Assembly (NCBI GenBank): GCA_028290405.1
Contig: JAQGJX010000062.1
Coordinates: 1 to 40,413 of the forward strand
Origin: Hyphomicrobiales bacterium
GTDB taxonomy: Bacteria; Pseudomonadota; Alphaproteobacteria; Rhizobiales; Beijerinckiaceae
Direction of reading: 5' to 3'
DNA length: 40,413 nucleotides
Below are positions 15,835 to 25,589 of this stretch, one piece after another. The position numbers were made by a program, and so were the translations under genes. Numbering within the stretch: position 1 is the first letter of the stretch; each line of letters opens with the position of its first letter. The notes beneath the pieces were generated by a model, which was not told where the DNA came from, did no database searches, and saw only the letters and a program-made list of their open reading frames with translations.

Positions 15835-15894
15835 ATGAAAAGTTCTGTCGAAGCCACTTTGGTGACGGGCGCCATCACTGAAACGATTATCTGA
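15835..15894 (+). CDS. Possible 19-residue small ORF
   Basis: ATG at 15835 with GGAG 10 bases upstream opens a 20-codon frame encoding MKSSVEATLVTGAITETII. It lies in the 227-base gap after the orphan membrane protein gene. No family is recognised, and it may be a remnant or chance. Confidence 0.2.
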   Translation: MKSSVEATLVTGAITETII

Positions 15895-16006
15895 GTCGCC
15901 ACGGCCGCGGCGGCTCGTCGGCGCGCGCCGAATTCTCCATTGAACTCATCAGTTTGCCGCGGATCGGCCGCTTAGCTGCCCCGACTCTTGCGGAGGAGCC
16001 GGCGCG

Positions 16007-17146
16007 TCAACCCCGGCAGAGGCCGAGCGCCTGTTGCAGCAACGCGCCTTCGATCAGCCCGTCGAGCAGGTCGAAATGGTTTGCGCCCTTCACGATCAGC
16101 GGACCGGGCGCGCCCCACAGGCGCGCGAGGTCGGCCGACTGCCGCTTGAACTCGTCGCTCTCCTTGCCGCCGACCGCCAGCGCCACGCGGGCGCCGTTGC
16201 GTGGGGCGAGCTTCACCGGCGAGAGGCGCGCCGCGTCGTTGGGCGACTGAAGCCCCAGGATGCGTCCCATGGGCAGATGCAGGAGCGGCTCAAGATCGAG
16301 CACGCCCGACAGCAGATGGGCGGACCTGACGGGCGGCGCGTGGGGATCGCACGCCATGCAGGCCGCCAGATGCCCGCCCGCAGAATGGCCAGCCACATGC
16401 ATCTGCGACGCGTCGACGCCGAGGTTGTCCGCCTCGCGCACGAGGAACGACAGCGCGGCGCGAGTGTGCTCGACGATGCGCGCCAGCGGCGTCTCGGGCG
16501 CGAGCCCGTAGTCGATGTTCGCGACCGCGAAGCCCGCCTTCAGCATCCCGGAACAGAACTGCGCGTGCTGGTCCTTGGACGAAGCCTGCCAGTAGCCGCC
16601 GTGGATGAACACCCAGACGGGCGGGCGCGCGACGCCCACGGGGCGGTAGAGGTCCAGCGTCTGCTCGCGTTCTGGGCCATAGGCGATGTCCAGCCCGGCG
16701 TGCTGCGCGCGGGCGGCGGCGCCGTCGCTGGTCCATTTCGCAAAGACCGCGCCCATGTCGGCGACCTGCCCGCGCGGGCTCATCTGACGGGCGACCTCCG
16801 CGACGTCGTAGCCCCGGTACACGGGGGCGGAGGGCGGCGGGGACGCGGGCGGCTCGGCGCGCGCGTGGACGCTCACGGAATCCCCTGGCGCGTAGCGCAC
16901 GCTGATCTGCGGGCGAAAGCCCCCGAAGGCCTCGCACCAGACGCGGCGGATCTCGGGCCGGGCCGGATGCAGCGCGCCGGGATCGTCGCCCGAGAAGGTC
17001 ACGGAAACGAGGTGCGGCGGGGCGGCGCCGGCGGCGACGAGCTTGCGGAACACCTGCGCGAGCGCATGGGCCAGCGCCGGCGCCCCCTGCCCCCGGGCTG
17101 AAGCCTCGACGTCCACGAGCGTGCGATCAGAGACCGACCCAGCCAT
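16007..17146 (-). CDS. Arylformamidase (kynurenine formamidase)-like alpha/beta hydrolase with N-terminal RidA-like domain
   Basis: Residues about 120-379 are an alpha/beta hydrolase. The oxyanion motif HGGYWQASSKD (182-192) closely resembles that of animal-type kynurenine formamidases. The nucleophile elbow is GHSAGGHLA with S255, the histidine is H357 in KGANHFDLLD, and an acidic residue is likely near 329-331. The family hydrolyses N-formyl groups of kynurenine-like arylamines. Residues 1-100 are not part of that fold. They resemble the core of a RidA/YjgF domain but without its conserved arginine. ATG at 17146 overlaps the end of livF by 20 bases, so it is the last gene of the ten-gene operon and is translationally linked. 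The encoded 3-hydroxyanthranilate dioxygenase supports an aminoaromatic substrate. Confidence 0.82.
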   Translation of the reverse strand: MAGSVSDRTLVDVEASARGQGAPALAHALAQVFRKLVAAGAAPPHLVSVTFSGDDPGALHPARPEIRRVWCEAFGGFRPQISVRYAPGDSVSVHARAEPPASPPPSAPVYRGYDVAEVARQMSPRGQVADMGAVFAKWTSDGAAARAQHAGLDIAYGPEREQTLDLYRPVGVARPPVWVFIHGGYWQASSKDQHAQFCSGMLKAGFAVANIDYGLAPETPLARIVEHTRAALSFLVREADNLGVDASQMHVAGHSAGGHLAACMACDPHAPPVRSAHLLSGVLDLEPLLHLPMGRILGLQSPNDAARLSPVKLAPRNGARVALAVGGKESDEFKRQSADLARLWGAPGPLIVKGANHFDLLDGLIEGALLQQALGLCRG

Positions 17147-17828
17147 TCACCTTCTCCCGATCGCGGTCCAGCGCGTCGCCGTCGCCGCTCCACACCGTAC
17201 GGCCTTTTTCGATCACATGATGCCTGTCCGCAAGGCGGCGAAGCGCCGTCACGGTCTTGTCGATCACCAGAATGGACTGCCCGCCGCGCTTGAGCGCCTC
17301 AAGGCACGTCCAGATTTCCGCCCGGATCACCGGCGCGAGCCCCTCGGTGGCCTCGTCCAGAATGAGCAGGCGCGGGTTCGTCATCAGCGCGCGGCCGATG
17401 GCGAGCATCTGCTGCTCGCCCCCTGACAGGGTGCGCGCCCATTGGGCCTGCCGCTCGCCGAGACGCGGAAACAGCGCCACCACCCGGTCGAGGGTCCATG
17501 GATCCGGACGGCCGAAGCGGTCCGCCGCCGTGGCGATGAGGTTTTCGCGCACCGTGAGAGTGGGGAAAATCTGCCGCCCCTCCGGCACGAGGCCGACGCC
17601 GAGCTTCGCCACCGTCTCGGGGGCGGCGCCGGTGATGTCGCGCCCGTCGAACGTGACCCGTCCGCCGCGCGCGGGCAACAGGCCCATGATGGCGCGGATC
17701 GTCGTGGTCTTGCCCATGCCGTTGCGGCCCATGAGGGTGACGAACTCGCCCTCCCCCACCTCGAGCGACAGGTCGAACAGGATCTGGCTGCGCCCGTAAG
17801 CGGCTTCGAGGTTCTCAACACGCAGCAT
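17127..17828 (-). CDS. livF: Branched-chain-amino-acid-type ABC transporter ATP-binding protein LivF
   Basis: The 233-residue ATPase has Walker A GRNGMGKTT (34-42), signature LSGGEQQMLAIGRAL near 133, Walker B LLILDEATEGLAP, and the LivF-typical VVALFPRLGERQAQW region. With LivG it forms the ATPase pair of a HAAT-family importer. Its ATG shares a base with the livG stop (TGATG). The final codons overlap the hydrolase gene. These transporters often carry aromatic acids in soil proteobacteria; the neighbouring genes suggest an aromatic or aminoaromatic ligand. Confidence 0.93.
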   Translation of the reverse strand: MLRVENLEAAYGRSQILFDLSLEVGEGEFVTLMGRNGMGKTTTIRAIMGLLPARGGRVTFDGRDITGAAPETVAKLGVGLVPEGRQIFPTLTVRENLIATAADRFGRPDPWTLDRVVALFPRLGERQAQWARTLSGGEQQMLAIGRALMTNPRLLILDEATEGLAPVIRAEIWTCLEALKRGGQSILVIDKTVTALRRLADRHHVIEKGRTVWSGDGDALDRDREKVNGWVGL

Positions 17829-18580
17829 CAGGCGTCACCCTCGCCCAGATAAGCGAGCTTCACCTGCGGGTCCGCCTGGATTTCAGCAGGCGCGCCGGAG
17901 GCCACGACGCGGCCGTAGACGAGCACGGAAATGCGGTCCGCGAGCGCGAACACCGCGTCCATGTCGTGCTCCACCAGCAGCATGGCGACGTCGCCCTTCA
18001 TGCGCTTGAGCGCCTCGACCATCTGGCGGCTTTCCGACGCCCCGAGGCCCGCCATGGGCTCGTCCAGCAGCAGCAGGCGGGGCTTCGTGGCCAGCGCGAT
18101 GGCCAGTTCAAGCTGCTTGTGCTCGCCGTGGGACAGCTCCGCCGCCAGCGTGTGCGCCCGCCCGGCCAGCCCGGCGGCCGCCAGGCAATCGAGGGCGGGC
18201 GCGCGCAGGCTCCTGTCTTTCGACGCGTCCGCCAGGAAGCGGAAGGAATGGCCCTGGCCGGCCTGCACGGCCAGCGCCACATTGTCGAGGGCCGTCTCCT
18301 CCAGCAGCAGTTCGATGATCTGGAAGGTGCGCGCGAGTCCGCGCTTCACGCGCGCGGGCGTCGAGAGGGCGCGTATGTCCGTCCCGCCGAAATGGATGGC
18401 GCCGGAATCGGGCGCGATCTCGCCCATGAGCTGGCCGATGAACGTCGTCTTGCCCGCGCCGTTGGGGCCGATGAGGGCGTGCACCTCGCCGGGGCGCACG
18501 TCCAGCGACAGGTCGTCGGTGGCGCTGACGCCGCCGAAGCGCTTGAACAGGCGCTGCACGCGCAGCAGGGGCTCGCTCAT
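17828..18580 (-). CDS. livG: Branched-chain-amino-acid-type ABC transporter ATP-binding protein LivG
   Basis: The 250-residue ATPase has Walker A GPNGAGKTT at 38-46, signature LSHGEHKQLELAIAL, Walker B LLLLDEPMAGLGASE, and switch histidine in LVEHDMDAVFALADRISVL, all LivG hallmarks. The start is ATG at 18580, overlapping the livM stop as ATGA. A longer in-frame extension lies in the livM gene and was rejected. It works with LivF, LivM, LivH and the LivK-type binding protein. Confidence 0.93.
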   Translation of the reverse strand: MSEPLLRVQRLFKRFGGVSATDDLSLDVRPGEVHALIGPNGAGKTTFIGQLMGEIAPDSGAIHFGGTDIRALSTPARVKRGLARTFQIIELLLEETALDNVALAVQAGQGHSFRFLADASKDRSLRAPALDCLAAAGLAGRAHTLAAELSHGEHKQLELAIALATKPRLLLLDEPMAGLGASESRQMVEALKRMKGDVAMLLVEHDMDAVFALADRISVLVYGRVVASGAPAEIQADPQVKLAYLGEGDA

Positions 18581-19593
18581 CTGCCGCCTCCTCGCAGCAG
18601 GCCAAGCAGGCCTGAGAGGCCGCCGCGCGTGAAGAGGATCATCAGCACCAGCAGAGGGCCGAGGATGACCTGCCAGTGCTCCGTCCATGCGGCGAGCTGC
18701 GTTTCCAGCCCGATCAGCACCGCCGCGCCCAGCGCGGGGCCCAGCAGCGTGCCGGCGCCGCCGAGAATGACCATGATCATGAACTCGCCCGATTGCGTCC
18801 AGTGCAGCATGTCCGGGCTGACGAAGCGCGCGTGGTTGGCCATGAGCGCGCCCGCAAGCCCCGCGCCCATGCCGGAAATGACGAAGGCCGCAAGCTTGTA
18901 GCGATAGGTCGGCACGCCGATGGCCGCCATGCGCCGTTCGCTCTGGCGCACGCCCGCCAGGACCTTGCCGAAACGGGAGCGCACCACGCGCCCCATGAAG
19001 GCGAACCACGCCACGGCGAAGAACAGCGACACCCAGTAGAACGTCGCGGAGTCGCGCGTGTCCACGAACGGCAGCGCGTTGCGGCGGCGCACGATCAGGC
19101 CGTCGTCTCCCCCATAGGCTTTCAGGGCGACGAAGAAGAAAAAGATCATCTGCGCGAACGCCAGCGTGATCATGATGAACTGCACGCCGCTGGTGCGCAG
19201 CGACAGGGCCCCGAAGCCCGCCGCGAACAGGCCGCTGACGAGGATCGCGGCGGGCAGCGTTATCAGCAACTGGTCCGTGCCCAGCGGCAGGCCGAACAGA
19301 AGATCGCCGGTGACGAAGTGCCGGTAAAGGACGCCGACCACGTAGGCGCCGACGCCGTACCAGGCGGCGTGCCCGAAGCTGATGAGGCCGCCGTATCCCA
19401 GCGCGAGATTGAGGCTCGCGGCCGCGATGGCGAGGATCACGATGCGCGTCGCCAGCGACACCAGCGCGGGCTGGCCGGCGAGGCTGGCGAGATAGGGCAA
19501 CACCACGAGCCCCACCAGCAGCAGCGCGACGAGCAGCCTGCGCCTGACGCTGGACAGCAGGGGCCTGGCGGGTTTGTTCGACGGATCAGCCAT
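18577..19593 (-). CDS. livM: Branched-chain-amino-acid-type ABC transporter permease LivM
   Basis: The 338-residue permease has eight or more membrane helices. The family motif NLALGYGGLISFGHAAWYGVGAY is near residues 62-84 and SERRMAAIGVPTYRYKLAAFVISGMGAGLAG near 217-247. The polar N-terminal tail before the first helix is normal for LivM. The start overlaps the end of livH by 8 bases. It forms the membrane channel with LivH. Confidence 0.93.
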   Translation of the reverse strand: MADPSNKPARPLLSSVRRRLLVALLLVGLVVLPYLASLAGQPALVSLATRIVILAIAAASLNLALGYGGLISFGHAAWYGVGAYVVGVLYRHFVTGDLLFGLPLGTDQLLITLPAAILVSGLFAAGFGALSLRTSGVQFIMITLAFAQMIFFFFVALKAYGGDDGLIVRRRNALPFVDTRDSATFYWVSLFFAVAWFAFMGRVVRSRFGKVLAGVRQSERRMAAIGVPTYRYKLAAFVISGMGAGLAGALMANHARFVSPDMLHWTQSGEFMIMVILGGAGTLLGPALGAAVLIGLETQLAAWTEHWQVILGPLLVLMILFTRGGLSGLLGLLRGGGR

Positions 19594-20503
19594 GGGCGGG
19601 CAACAGGCCCTTCGGCCGAATGAGTAGCACGATGGCCATGAGCATGTAGACGCCCATTGCGGAGAGGCCCGAGGCCAGCGCGTCCGCCTCCGAGCCGCTG
19701 CTCATGAGCTGGCGCAGGAGACCGGGAAGCACGGCGCGCAGCAGCGTGTCCACCACGCCGACCACCAGCGCGCCCACGAAGGCGCCCCGAATGGAGCCGA
19801 CGCCGCCGATGACCACGACCACGAAGGTGAGAATGAGCACCTGCTCGCCCATGCCCACCTGCACGGACAGGATAGGCCCGGCCATCACGCCCGCCAGTCC
19901 CGCCAGCATGGCGCCCACGCCGAACAGGACCGTGTAGAGCAGGCGGATATCGACGCCCAGCGCGCGCACCATGTCGCGGTTCGTGGCGCCCGCGCGAATG
20001 AGCATGCCGAGCCGCGTGCGGGCGATGAGCACGTAGAGCGCTATCGCGGTCGCAAGGCCCACGGCTATGATGGCGAGCCGGTAGACGGGATAGCGCAGCC
20101 CTTCCACGATGGGCACGGAGCCGTTCAGGAACGGCGGAATCTCGACGAACAGAGGCTGGCGGCCGAAAAGGATCGTGGTGAGCTGGTTGAAGAACAGGAT
20201 GAGCCCGAAGGTGGCCAGCACCTGGTCGAGATGGTCGCGCGCATAGAGCCGCCGCACCACGAGATATTCCATCGACATGCCGGCGAGCGCCGCGGCCGCA
20301 AGCCCGGCGGGCGCCGCGAGCAGGAACGAACCCGTCTTGGCCGCCACCGCCGCCGTCGCGTAGGCGCCGATCATGTAAAGCGACCCCTGCGCGAGATTGA
20401 TCACGCCCATGATGCCGAAGATCAGCGTCAGGCCTGCGGCGAGCAGGAACAGCATGAAGCCGAGCTGCACGCCGTTGAGGGCCTGTTCAATGAGAAGGGG
20501 CAT
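19586..20503 (-). CDS. livH: Branched-chain-amino-acid-type ABC transporter permease LivH
   Basis: The 305-residue permease starts with the typical LLIEQALNGVQLGFMLFLLAAGLTLIFGIMGVINLAQGSLYMIGAY block and has about eight helices, plus the conserved RAGATNRDMVRALGVDIRLLYTVLFGVGAMLAGLAGVMAGP loop. A 202-base gap containing a palindromic repeat separates it from the livK gene upstream, the largest gap in this leftward run. Transcription may continue through it or restart here. Confidence 0.93.
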   Translation of the reverse strand: MPLLIEQALNGVQLGFMLFLLAAGLTLIFGIMGVINLAQGSLYMIGAYATAAVAAKTGSFLLAAPAGLAAAALAGMSMEYLVVRRLYARDHLDQVLATFGLILFFNQLTTILFGRQPLFVEIPPFLNGSVPIVEGLRYPVYRLAIIAVGLATAIALYVLIARTRLGMLIRAGATNRDMVRALGVDIRLLYTVLFGVGAMLAGLAGVMAGPILSVQVGMGEQVLILTFVVVVIGGVGSIRGAFVGALVVGVVDTLLRAVLPGLLRQLMSSGSEADALASGLSAMGVYMLMAIVLLIRPKGLLPAHG

Positions 20504-20549
20504 TCACAAAACCTGAGGGCGGACGGATGTATCTTGAGCCCCGAGAGGC

Positions 20550-20650
20550 TCCACTTTCCCGGGGCCGCGTCGCGGAACCCGGGACCCAGAGCAGCGAGGT
20601 TCGCGCATGGGCCCCTGGGTCCCGGATCGCTCCGCGTCCGGGAAAGTGGA
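20550..20650. repeat. Palindromic intergenic repeat (REP-like), complete copy
   Basis: Two arms, 20550-20589 and 20615-20650, are imperfect inverted copies. Each outer end is TCCACTTTCCCGG or its complement, and each inner end is GGGACCCAG or its complement, around a 25-base loop. A half copy with the same right arm and similar flank lies at 24596-24631. It could fold strongly in the livK-livH mRNA and set the ratio of binding protein to permease. Confidence 0.75.
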
Positions 20651-20705
20651 TCGGCTTGCCGGCATCGCGCCTGAAACCCTCGCCGCAAGCGCGTGCGTGA
20701 GGAGC

Positions 20706-21875
20706 CTAGAGCTTGCAATCCTTGGCGTAGAAGTCGCCATGGTTCTCAAGCACCTTCCCCTTGGTGACGAGCGCGAGCTGGCCGTCCGCGCCCTTTTCGA
20801 CCTTCAGGGCGAACCAGTCGTGGACCGGGTGCTGGTTGGGGCCGAACTTGAAGTTGCCGCGCACGGACTGGAAGTCGGCCTTGGCCATCGCCTTGCTGAA
20901 CGCCGCCACGTCGTCCACCTTGCCGCCGGTCGCCTTGAGGGCGGCTGCGATGGAGAGCGCCGTGTCGTAGCCCTGGCTGGCGTAATAGGTCGGCAGGCGG
21001 TTGTACTTCTTCTGGAACTCGGCCACGAACTTCTTGTTGGCCGCGTTGTCGAAGTCGCTGTTCCAGTGGCTGGAGACGTTGACGCCCGCAGCGGCGTCGC
21101 CGACCGCCTTCAGGATGACGCTGTCGAGCGAGGGAGACGCCACCACCATGGGGGTCTTCTCCAGCAGGCCCGCCTGCGCATACTGGCGCATGAAGGCGAT
21201 GCCGAGCCCGCCCGGATGGAACTGGAACACCACGTCGGGATTGGCGGCGCGAATCTGCGCCATTTCAGCGGCGAAGTCAGTCTGGTCGAGGCGCGTGTAG
21301 ATTTCGCCCGCGACGTCGCCCTTGAACATGCGCTTGAAGCCCGCGATGGCGTCCTTGCCGGCCTGATAGTTCGGCGCGAGCACGAAGGCCTTCTTGTAGC
21401 CGAGGTTCCTGGCGTTCTGCCCGGCGCTCTCGTGCAGCGTGTCGTTCTGCCACGACACGACGAAGTAGTTCTTGTGGCATTCCTTGCCGGCGAAGTTGGA
21501 CGGCCCCGCGTTCGGGCTGACGTACACGCCGTCGTTGTCGAGAATGTCCGGCACCACCGCGCCCGCGACGTTGGAGAAGATGATGCCCGTGAGGAGCTTG
21601 ATCTTCTCGGTCTTCATGAAGCGTTCGGCGATTTCCTTGCCCTGGCCGGGCTTCAGGGCGTCGTCCTCCACGATCACCTGCACAGGCGCGCCGCCGAGCT
21701 TGCCGCCTTCGAGCTCCACCGCGAGGTTGAACGCGTCGCGCACGTCCTGGCCCAGGTAACCGCCGGGTCCCGACAGCGTCGTGATCATGCCGATCTTCAC
21801 CGGCGCCTGCGCGAACGCAGGGCTCGCCATGAACAGCGCAAGCGCCGCGGCCGAAATGCTCCCCTTCAACGACAT
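20706..21875 (-). CDS. Branched-chain-amino-acid-type ABC transporter substrate-binding protein (LivK-like)
   Basis: The 389-residue periplasmic protein has a Sec signal peptide (MSLKGSISAAALALFMASPAFA-QA) and then the type-I binding fold opening PVKIGMITTLSGPGGYLGQDVRDAFNLAVE. Other landmarks are YVSPNAGPSNFAGKECHKNYFVVSWQND and YASQGYDTALSIAAAL. ATG at 21875 has GGAGAAAC upstream, and the longer frame to 21986 overlaps no conserved sequence. It supplies ligand to LivHMGF. It is 56 bases downstream of the 3-hydroxyanthranilate dioxygenase gene, so its ligand may be the pathway substrate. Confidence 0.92.
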   Translation of the reverse strand: MSLKGSISAAALALFMASPAFAQAPVKIGMITTLSGPGGYLGQDVRDAFNLAVELEGGKLGGAPVQVIVEDDALKPGQGKEIAERFMKTEKIKLLTGIIFSNVAGAVVPDILDNDGVYVSPNAGPSNFAGKECHKNYFVVSWQNDTLHESAGQNARNLGYKKAFVLAPNYQAGKDAIAGFKRMFKGDVAGEIYTRLDQTDFAAEMAQIRAANPDVVFQFHPGGLGIAFMRQYAQAGLLEKTPMVVASPSLDSVILKAVGDAAAGVNVSSHWNSDFDNAANKKFVAEFQKKYNRLPTYYASQGYDTALSIAAALKATGGKVDDVAAFSKAMAKADFQSVRGNFKFGPNQHPVHDWFALKVEKGADGQLALVTKGKVLENHGDFYAKDCKL

Positions 21876-21931
21876 CACGTTTCTCCAGTTGATCTCAAAA
21901 ACCCGTGCGGCACAGCGCCGAACGACAATCG

Positions 21932-23472
<1,541 letters not shown>

Positions 23473-23578
23473 CGCGATCGCCTCCGCTCAAGTCCGCATT
23501 GCGCCCGGGTTTTGCGCCCGCGTCAACACCAGCCTTATAGCGCAGCCTTGCGGGAGACGGAAACGATCAGGGCCGCGC

Positions 23579-24679
23579 TCAGCGCCCCCGCGCGTCCTTG
23601 GCCTTCTCGAGCAGGTCGGGCGGGGTGGACATGATGTCGTCCAGAATGGCCTTCAGCCGCTCCGGCCCCAGCGGACGCACGTCGATGGAGGCTTTGCGGG
23701 CCTCGTCGAGGAACGCGGGATCGCGCATGGTCGCCGCGAAGGCGGCCTGGAGCGCGGCGAGCCGGTCCGCGGGCACGTCGGGCGTCGTCAGATACGAGCG
23801 CCCCATGGCGATCTCGCCGGAGAAGAGGCGCAGGATGCGGGCCGCCTCCTCATTGGGGGCGAGTTCGTGCAGCAGCGGCACGTTGGGAAAGTCCGGGTCC
23901 CGCTCGGCGCCGATCTGCACGAGGATGTCGATCTTGCCGTCGCGGAGCCAGTCGGCGTTGCCGGACTTCAGGCTGGAGAAGAAATTCCCCGCCCTGCCCT
24001 GCACCTCGCCGCGCTCCATGGCGAGGTGGATTTCGTTCGTGCTCTTGTAGCCCGCGACGTTCTTGAACTTCGTGCCCAGCAGGTTGTTCATCAGCGTGGG
24101 GAACAGCACCGTGTAGGAGCCCGCGCCCGTGGCGCCCATCAGCACCTCCTTGCGCTTGGCGTCCTCCACGGTCTTCACCCCCGCCGTGCTCCAGACGTAA
24201 AGGTTCATGTTGTCGACGTCGCTGGCCCCCAGCCAGTTGAAGCGGCGCGAATCGTACTGCGCGCCCTTTCCGTCGATGATCTGGTAGAGCGCGAACGAGG
24301 GCAGGATCGCGCCGATGTGCGTGCCGTCCCGCGGCGCCTGGTTGTACATGAAGTTGGTGGCCTGGAGATGCCCCGCCCCCGTCATGTTGCGCGGCACCAC
24401 GGAGGGCTTGCCGGGAACGTGGGCGCCCAGGTGACGCGCCACGAGGCGCGCATTGGCGTCGAGCCCGCCGCCGACGCCTGTGCTGATGATGAGGTTGAGC
24501 GACTTGCCGGCGTAGAAGTCCGAGACGGAATCGGCGGCGCCGGGCGTGGCGATGGCCAGCGCCGTGAGCGCCGCGACCGCTGTGAGAGCGCGGCTCTGGA
24601 TCCCGGATCGCTTCGCGTCCGGGAAAGTGGATGGGTCTGTCAGCATCGAACTTGAAGTCTTTGCGGGAGCCATGGTCAT
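23579..24679 (-). CDS. Tripartite tricarboxylate transporter (TctC/Bug family) substrate-binding protein, orphan
   Basis: The 366-residue periplasmic protein has the Bug-family opening DFYAGKSLNLIISTGVGGGLDANARLVARHL and the RNMTGAGHLQATNFMYNQAPRDG ligand loop. No TctA or TctB genes are nearby. The signal peptide is odd: the hydrophobic core (ALTAVAALTALAIATPGAADS) is preceded by about 33 residues, partly encoded by a half palindromic repeat (24596-24631), giving STFPDAKRSGIQ. Starts at 24679, 24673 and 24646 are all possible; 24679 is 8 bases after the VOC stop. It is the second gene of the operon and probably binds a carboxylate related to the pathway. Confidence 0.87.
   Translation of the reverse strand: MTMAPAKTSSSMLTDPSTFPDAKRSGIQSRALTAVAALTALAIATPGAADSVSDFYAGKSLNLIISTGVGGGLDANARLVARHLGAHVPGKPSVVPRNMTGAGHLQATNFMYNQAPRDGTHIGAILPSFALYQIIDGKGAQYDSRRFNWLGASDVDNMNLYVWSTAGVKTVEDAKRKEVLMGATGAGSYTVLFPTLMNNLLGTKFKNVAGYKSTNEIHLAMERGEVQGRAGNFFSSLKSGNADWLRDGKIDILVQIGAERDPDFPNVPLLHELAPNEEAARILRLFSGEIAMGRSYLTTPDVPADRLAALQAAFAATMRDPAFLDEARKASIDVRPLGPERLKAILDDIMSTPPDLLEKAKDARGR
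24596..24631. repeat. Half copy of the palindromic repeat inside the tctC signal-peptide coding region
   Basis: This segment matches the right arm at 20615-20650 (TCCCGGATCGC, then CGCGTCCGGGAAAGTGGAT), and similarity weakly continues about 40 bases further. Read on the minus strand it stays in frame and contributes part of the TctC N-region. The left arm is missing. Confidence 0.72.
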
Positions 24680-24687
24680 GGCCGGCC

Positions 24688-25491
24688 TCAGCGCTCGTTC
24701 ACGTCGATGTAGACGCCTTCGAGGTCCGTCAGGTGGAACTCGCCGATGGGGCATTGCTTGAACACGCTGAGCCGCGCCTCGCCTTCCTCGCCGATGCCCA
24801 GGGGCTTGGTCACCATCTGCGGGTTGTAGCCGATGAGTTCGATCATCTCCTTCTTGATCGCCTCGACGCTCTCCACCTTGAAGCCGAAATGATCGAGCGC
24901 CGGGGGCTGCGGGTCGTGGCCGATGAAATTGTTCATGGTCCACGGCATGAGCACCATCATGACGCGCCCGTCCGAGAGGCGGTAATTGCCGTCCGAGCGG
25001 TCGTTCTGGAGCGCCAGCTCGAACACCGTGGAGTAGAACTCCGCGCTGCGCTCGGGATTACGCACGCGCAGCACGATGTGGTTGATGTAGCGCTGGGGCA
25101 GTTCGCCGCTGTTTTCAGCGAAAATGTCCTGCGCCTTGCCGGAATTGCGCTCGGCGAGGTCGAAGATGATCATGTCGGCGTCATGGGCGCTGTAGGCGGC
25201 GTTGGGCCGCACCGAGGGGCGCTTCACCGCGGTCAGCGTGGAGTCGAACTTCGCCATGCGCTCCAGCGCAAGCTGGATGCTGTCCACTTCCAGCCCGAAA
25301 TGGTCGAGGCCGCTGCGGCGCCCGTCGCGGCGCGGAATGTTGTTGAGGCCGATCTGGCCGTCGCCCACCGGGGCGGCGCGCGCGGGGCGCTGGTTGTTGG
25401 ACGCCTTCATGCCGAACAGCGCCTGATAGAAGCGCGCGTTGACGGCGTAATAATCGGTCGAGATCGCGAGATGGTTGATCCGGGCGAACAC
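24688..25491 (-). CDS. VOC-superfamily protein with two glyoxalase/extradiol-dioxygenase-like domains
   Basis: The 267-residue protein has two vicinal-oxygen-chelate repeats (about 1-125 and 133-267). In the second, the metal-ligand positions of type I extradiol dioxygenases are H138 (INHIVL), H201 (LDHFGF) and an acidic D264 (VYIDVNE) in place of the usual glutamate. The first repeat has matching H7 and H64. It may be a ring-cleavage dioxygenase, a lyase or an isomerase. The start is GTG at 25491 with GGGAGG upstream. It is the first gene of the ten-gene leftward operon. Confidence 0.85.
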   Translation of the reverse strand: MFARINHLAISTDYYAVNARFYQALFGMKASNNQRPARAAPVGDGQIGLNNIPRRDGRRSGLDHFGLEVDSIQLALERMAKFDSTLTAVKRPSVRPNAAYSAHDADMIIFDLAERNSGKAQDIFAENSGELPQRYINHIVLRVRNPERSAEFYSTVFELALQNDRSDGNYRLSDGRVMMVLMPWTMNNFIGHDPQPPALDHFGFKVESVEAIKKEMIELIGYNPQMVTKPLGIGEEGEARLSVFKQCPIGEFHLTDLEGVYIDVNER

Positions 25492-25527
25492 GGGCGCCTC
25501 CCTGGCGGGTGTGAGTTGTTGGCCGGG

Positions 25528-25557
25528 ACACTAGCGGCGCCCCGCCCGATTTGGCAA
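25528..25557 (-). promoter_or_regulatory. Candidate sigma-70-type promoter for the VOC-to-hydrolase operon
   Basis: On the minus strand TTGCCA (plus 25552-25557), an 18-base spacer and TAGTGT (plus 25528-25533) lie 36 bases before the GTG start. The match is moderate. It is the only gap upstream of the operon, shared with the divergent phosphoesterase gene. Confidence 0.35.
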
Positions 25558-25589
25558 CCTGTCGCCCAAGGCCCGAGGGAGCCGGCGCC

